NCBI GenBank assembly: GCA_946482345.1
Contig: CAMLRJ010000001.1
Span: forward strand, 3,223 to 67,222
From: an uncultured Cellvibrio sp.
GTDB lineage: Bacteria; Pseudomonadota; Gammaproteobacteria; Pseudomonadales; Cellvibrionaceae
Direction of reading: 5' to 3'
DNA: 64,000 bases
In this document: in pieces, positions 60,356 to 64,000 of the stretch
Numbering within the stretch: position 1 is the stretch's first letter
Layout: the number at the start of each line of letters is the position of its first letter
Notes under the pieces: generated by a model
Databases searched by the model: none
Told to the model about the DNA's origin: nothing
What the model saw: the letters and a program-made list of their open reading frames with translations, nothing else
Position numbers and translations under genes: made by a program

Positions 60356-61587
60356 TTCAGGCGGGCAACATGTGTAGCGGACGGGTAAAGCGTCAATACT
60401 TTACCGGTGTCTGGATCAACCTTGACCCCCCTGTATACAGATAGAACGGTGCGAAGCTGTTGTTTGAATTTGCTGATAAAATTAGCCAGCCCTTGTTCGT
60501 CATCTGCGTAGCCTGCCCCAAATTCATATTTGAGCTGCATCCAGGAAATACGAGTGGGTGCGCTGATAGAATTAAGGCGGTAATTCAGCCAAATGTAAAT
60601 GTCGATGGCCAAGCTGCTTTGTAGTTTGTGGATCACACGCAGATCAAGCGGCATGCTGTGCTGGATACATTCATCGAAGAATTTTTGATTGAGTTCCAAC
60701 TGTGAGTTCCATTTGCTTTTGATATTGGGATTGTTGTCCCATAACAACATGCCCTGATCCGAGACATTAACGTGACGCCAGTGAAATTCTGTTCCTGGTT
60801 CGCCAATCAAACTGATCTTGCTCGACAACAAGCGTTTGGTTTGGTCTTTGAGTCTTGTAATGTCACCACGAGCGCCCCCAGCATTGGTTAATCCCAGCTT
60901 TTCTGCGAATTCTGCTTGGGATTTACCCAATTCTATAAATCGACTGCCGGTTAATTTCGCCTGTGTGCAGAGGAACGCCGTGATTAAGCGCGGGATTTTG
61001 CCAAAAGGTAGACCTATCTCCGGGTCATTCATTATGGTGAGTGACACGTAGTTGGTTTTCTTTTTATACAGGCTCCCCTCTACCTTATTCCCCTGCGCAT
61101 CCAGAGTTGTTACTCGTGAGTGAGGTAACGAGGCATGTATCATTGCCGTGGCGATGTAACCCAACTCCCCAGCCGTTTTTGCATCATTCTCATCAATTTG
61201 CAGACTTAGTTGAAAGAGTTCCTGTTGTTTAGGGGTAACAGTGCGTGCGGAAAAAGGGGTAACGGGACGGCCTTGCTGCTTTTTGTTGGCAGCAGCGCGT
61301 TTGTGACGATGCATTTGTTGGACAACAGCAGTCGCCGGTTGTTGAGATTCGTCGAATATATCGGGGGTTACGGGTTCTTCAGCATCGACGATATTAGAGA
61401 CCGCTAATATCTGCTGCATCTTGACGTGCTTATCCAGCATATCTACTCGTGAATTGAAGCTGGTCGGAGAGATAGAAAATATGGTGTGCGCCGTTTTTTC
61501 GTCCACACCACGCTCCTGACAGTAGGATACCCATTGTTGTAAGGCAGGCATGGCCGACATTAAAGCGGTATCTGTGTCATTCGTCAT
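60352..61587 (-). CDS. repA: Plasmid replication initiator RepA
   Basis: A 411-residue initiator of the Plasmid-encoded RepA type. The C-terminal region shows NQKFFDECIQHSMPLDLRVI and SLAIDIYIWLNYRL, the pattern of the RepA_C family. The first ~110 residues are a variable, helical head. RepA would bind the iterons at 59.3 kb and load the replisome. ATG 61587 with GAGAGA upstream is chosen; the longer frame to 61707 has no ribosome site. It is divergent from the 427-aa gene across an AT-rich region (61588-61921). Confidence 0.85.
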   Translation of the reverse strand: MTNDTDTALMSAMPALQQWVSYCQERGVDEKTAHTIFSISPTSFNSRVDMLDKHVKMQQILAVSNIVDAEEPVTPDIFDESQQPATAVVQQMHRHKRAAANKKQQGRPVTPFSARTVTPKQQELFQLSLQIDENDAKTAGELGYIATAMIHASLPHSRVTTLDAQGNKVEGSLYKKKTNYVSLTIMNDPEIGLPFGKIPRLITAFLCTQAKLTGSRFIELGKSQAEFAEKLGLTNAGGARGDITRLKDQTKRLLSSKISLIGEPGTEFHWRHVNVSDQGMLLWDNNPNIKSKWNSQLELNQKFFDECIQHSMPLDLRVIHKLQSSLAIDIYIWLNYRLNSISAPTRISWMQLKYEFGAGYADDEQGLANFISKFKQQLRTVLSVYRGVKVDPDTGKVLTLYPSATHVARLN

Positions 61588-61815
61588 AGTTATTATCTCT
61601 CGGATTTCGCTCCGCCACCGCCTCTGGATAGGCACAGTTTCGCGGAAAAAGTCAATAAAAACAAGCTGTAGCAACGGCCATACTAACTGACATTTAATAT
61701 AAAACAATTGTCAAAAAAGCACAACAACAAAAATATAACACAAAGTTAAAAAAGCCAAACGACAAAATTCTTACTAAATATTTGATAAATAAGTAAAAAA
61801 TTTATTTATTGTATG

Positions 61816-61844
61816 TTGACAGTGCGCGGTAGGCTGATTATCTT
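61816..61844 (+). promoter_or_regulatory. Strong sigma-70 promoter of the 427-aa gene
   Basis: TTGACA (61816-61821) and TATCTT (61839-61844) are 17 bases apart. It lies ~75 bases before the start at 61922, downstream of a very AT-rich tract (61680-61815) that could act as an UP element or unwinding region. Confidence 0.75.
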
Positions 61845-61921
61845 GACAACAGCGCTGAACTGTATCTATCCCGTTTGGCCGTTGTTTTTAACCAACTTTG
61901 ATCCTGATTAGGAGTTTCGCC

Positions 61922-63205
61922 ATGTCAACATTCGATCCAAATAAGCTGGACGCCAAACCCGCGTCAGGCTCCAAGTCACAACGTCCAACCGCTGAACGTA
62001 TCCATCTGGTGGTTGATAGCTATGAAATGCCCGACAACGGGTTCCACTATGCGGTAGGGCATACGTTGAGCAACCCGGACGAACAAATCCGTGTCCGCTT
62101 GAATACCGTCAAAGAGCGCAGCGAAGACAAGCCAAAACTGGACGTGGCTGCCATCGAGTCCCAATACAAGAGCGGCGAGAATCATCGCGAAACCTTGGCT
62201 GATAAAGCCAAAGGTGAAATCAAGTTGATTGCGTTCGATGATGCCCGTGAAATTGAAGCGGTGGACGGGATGAAAACCTATCGTGCGCACTGGCCCAAGA
62301 CCATGGCAACCAGCCCAGAATCCGAAGTCGTACAAGGCATGGCGCATATTCGTTTGAAGGACGCTAAGCCCAACGGTAATGAGCCAGGTCGTGCCCAAGC
62401 CTACGTTGAAATGTTGAAAAGCAGCGCAACTGTGGATAACAACAATGTCGTTGCGGCACTGTCCGACGCTCTGGAAATCACCGATGAAAAAGGTCGTGCC
62501 CGCGATGTGAGCGCGATGATTCGCGTGTATTTTGAAGATCGCCCCGTACCGGTGGCGACAGCGCGTTTATACCCAGTGACTGAGCAGGGCACACGCTTCG
62601 ATCAGGCATCCGGCGAGAACAAGAACATTTCCGTTCCGCAACCAGCAGAGAAAACCCTGAAATCCCTGATGGAAGCGGTTCCTGGTAAAACTGATTTTGG
62701 CAACCAAAATCTGGATGTTGCACGCGCAATTGTTGCTGGTTTATCCGGTATGGATGAACCTAAGTTCAATTCAACTGATAACAATACCCGCGAACAAGCT
62801 CGGAATCTCTATTACGGTGCTAAAGATGGCCACTTCACCGTTGAAGTTGTCGCCATTGAGAAGATCGATTTTGGCGCTGACAGCCGCAAAACCTATTTGA
62901 AAGATAAGGATAAGCCACATTTGGCGGCGTATACCATTCAAGAGCCAGCGGGCGAAAACAATGTTCGTACCTATTCTGGCTATGCTGATACCACGGTTGC
63001 GATCAATCGTTATCCAAACGGTGAGCCATATGCGGTTTACGCTTCTCCGTCGGATATGTACCCCAAAATGACCAAGCTTAATGATATTGGCCTGGGCAAA
63101 ATTGGGGCTGAGCTGACCTCAGATGTACAAGCCAAGGCGCAGCCCGAACCCATCGGCGCGCCTGCTTATGAGGAAGAGGAAGAAGCCCCGGCTCCTGCCG
63201 TGTAA
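61922..63205 (+). CDS. Hypothetical plasmid protein, 427 aa
   Basis: A 427-residue soluble, acidic protein driven by a consensus promoter and the TAGGAG before ATG 61922. The N-terminus is disordered, the body mixed alpha/beta with the repeated verb-like strands IRVRLNTVK, HIRLKDAK and MIRVYFED, and the C-terminus is Glu/Pro/Ala-rich (EEEEEAPAPAV). Strong expression signals suggest an abundant structural or DNA-handling protein; I do not recognise it. Confidence 0.65.
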   Translation: MSTFDPNKLDAKPASGSKSQRPTAERIHLVVDSYEMPDNGFHYAVGHTLSNPDEQIRVRLNTVKERSEDKPKLDVAAIESQYKSGENHRETLADKAKGEIKLIAFDDAREIEAVDGMKTYRAHWPKTMATSPESEVVQGMAHIRLKDAKPNGNEPGRAQAYVEMLKSSATVDNNNVVAALSDALEITDEKGRARDVSAMIRVYFEDRPVPVATARLYPVTEQGTRFDQASGENKNISVPQPAEKTLKSLMEAVPGKTDFGNQNLDVARAIVAGLSGMDEPKFNSTDNNTREQARNLYYGAKDGHFTVEVVAIEKIDFGADSRKTYLKDKDKPHLAAYTIQEPAGENNVRTYSGYADTTVAINRYPNGEPYAVYASPSDMYPKMTKLNDIGLGKIGAELTSDVQAKAQPEPIGAPAYEEEEEAPAPAV

Positions 63206-63244
63206 ATACGAGTTCAATAGTTTTCTTGTTGTCTTGTCGCTTTA

Positions 63245-63275
63245 GGGCAGTTCTTCGGACCTGCCCCTTTTTTTT
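63245..63275 (+). terminator. Intrinsic terminator
   Basis: GGGCAG (63245-63250) and CTGCCC (63261-63266) form a stem with a 10-base loop, followed by CTTTTTTTT. It ends the 427-aa gene transcript. Confidence 0.9.
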
Positions 63276-63309
63276 ATTGAGAAATCGTAAATAAGACGTG
63301 GAATTTAAG

Positions 63310-63645
63310 ATGGATATAGTTGCTGCGAAGGCCATTTTGAAATCGGTTGATGAAAAGACGTTAATGCTATTGAAGGCCAATCACGAGCGTTATTTCTATT
63401 TTGCAGGCACGACGCCTTCCCCCGATGATGAAAGTCGCATACAAGCCGAAAATGACAGACTGAAATTTCCTGAGTTTTTACTAAAAACCTCAACGGGTGC
63501 CGCACAAATCGCGAGCGAGCATATTGCCGGGTTCATGGTTGCTGTTTCGGGTCTACCGATGGAGCTTTGCCTTGCGTGGGATGAATACGATTTTAATGTA
63601 ACTCACGGTCTGTTGATCGGTGAAGATACAGTTATTGCAGCTTGA
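63310..63645 (+). CDS. Hypothetical protein, 111 aa
   Basis: A 111-residue soluble, helical protein (MDIVAAKAILKSVDEKTLML at the start) with no known motif. ATG 63310 is chosen; GTG 63298 four codons upstream is equally possible. It is followed at 11 bases by the last gene of the window, so the two are co-transcribed. Confidence 0.6.
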   Translation: MDIVAAKAILKSVDEKTLMLLKANHERYFYFAGTTPSPDDESRIQAENDRLKFPEFLLKTSTGAAQIASEHIAGFMVAVSGLPMELCLAWDEYDFNVTHGLLIGEDTVIAA

Positions 63646-63656
63646 TTTTGGAGAAT

Positions 63657-64000
63657 ATGATGTCGGATACAGTTAATCCTCAGCGCGTTAAGTGGGTCGA
63701 TTTATCAGCAATAAATTGCTACTTGGGCGATCAGAAAATGTCAGACGGCGTTCGCCGCATTATTTTAGTTGACATGAAAAATAATGCTGACCCGGAACGA
63801 CTAAAAGAGGTTGGCTTTTATCCTGTAGTCGGCGCTGCACAATACGCAAAAGGCGTCTATTTTCTGAAAGGTGATGAGGCTGAACAGCGACTGAAGCCAA
63901 AGGCGCTTGCTCGCGCGCTGGGAATAGAAAGCTGTCCTTTGGTTGACGTAGAATTTTCAGAAATCGAAAAAATATTCCGAGAAAAAATTAATCAAAAATT
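63657..64000 (+). CDS. N-terminal part of a gene running off the window
   Basis: An open frame from ATG 63657 (GGAGAAT upstream) to the window end, at least 114 residues: it begins MMSDTVNPQRVKWVDLSAIN and includes GVRRIILVDMKNNADPERLK and KGVYFLKGDEAEQRLKPKAL. It looks like a small N-terminal domain of a larger protein. Function cannot be assigned from this part. Confidence 0.6.
   Translation, partial: MMSDTVNPQRVKWVDLSAINCYLGDQKMSDGVRRIILVDMKNNADPERLKEVGFYPVVGAAQYAKGVYFLKGDEAEQRLKPKALARALGIESCPLVDVEFSEIEKIFREKINQK

Noticed and set aside
61976..62398. 140-aa minus-strand frame inside the 427-aa gene
   Set aside because: Shadow of a strongly supported gene with its own consensus promoter and ribosome site.
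1..64000. tRNA or rRNA genes
   Set aside because: No cloverleaf with a GTTCGA-type arm and CCA end, and no rRNA-like stretch, was seen by eye; no dedicated tRNA search could be run.

Overview
The window looks like a large piece of a conjugative plasmid (or plasmid-like integrative element) from a gammaproteobacterium. The evidence is an almost complete I-type/type IVB (Dot/Icm, IncI Tra-like) transfer apparatus, a plasmid RepA with an iteron and DnaA-box origin, an actin-like ParM segregation gene, a KfrA-type protein, a plasmid SSB and two tyrosine recombinases. A SusC-unlike, Cellvibrio/Legionella-flavoured cargo (TonB receptor, porin, PAS-LuxR regulator) fits an aquatic or soil gammaproteobacterium; the genus is a guess.

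Layout. 1-5.0 kb: the tail of an upstream gene, then a co-directional cassette of a AAA+ ATPase, two small proteins, a GHKL ATPase joined to a HExxH metallopeptidase motif, a tyrosine-phosphatase-like protein, a small membrane protein and a degenerate P-loop protein. 5.0-9.3 kb: a tightly overlapping leftward operon running from an atypical C5 cytosine methyltransferase to kfrA and a small Cys-rich protein, including a 40-residue gene. 9.3-10.0 kb: a non-coding region with palindromes, a near-parS site and four 17-bp repeats. 10.0-12.2 kb: tyrosine recombinase, membrane protein and OmpA-domain protein. 12.3-17.3 kb: PcfJ-domain protein and accessory unknowns. 17.4-31.7 kb: leftward transfer genes (dotA; a dotM-dsbC/trbB operon; icmT with parM; dotD-dotC-dotB). 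32.3-33.5 kb: a second recombinase. 33.8-48.3 kb: rightward transfer operon dotI-dotH-dotG-traP-like-traQ-like-icmD-icmJ-dotO-dotL followed by a zinc-ribbon membrane protein and a lytic transglycosylase. 48.3-49.4 kb: ssb and an unknown. 49.4-58.5 kb: cargo (c-type heme sensor-like protein, porin, split spermidine-synthase-like pair, orphan HATPase, PAS-LuxR regulator, DUF985 cupin, TonB-dependent receptor). 58.5-61.6 kb: origin, membrane protein, repA. 61.9-64 kb: three plasmid genes of unknown function, the last cut by the window.

How it works together. The Dot proteins form the outer-membrane core (DotC, DotD, DotH), the inner-membrane core (DotG, DotI, IcmD/T, DotE-like), the ATPases (DotB, DotO) and the coupling complex (DotL, DotM, IcmJ/DotN). 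RepA and ParM maintain the plasmid. No relaxase was found here, so the nicking functions must be elsewhere on the element.

The most notable unexplained signal is a roughly 22-bp repeat (core ACACATTTAAATCACAT) in the same orientation at four separate intergenic sites (16.3, 29.1, 31.8 and 33.6 kb) around the transfer and parM operons. It looks like a distributed centromere or a plasmid-wide control site. The AAA+/GHKL-protease cassette at the left is the best candidate for an undescribed conflict system.
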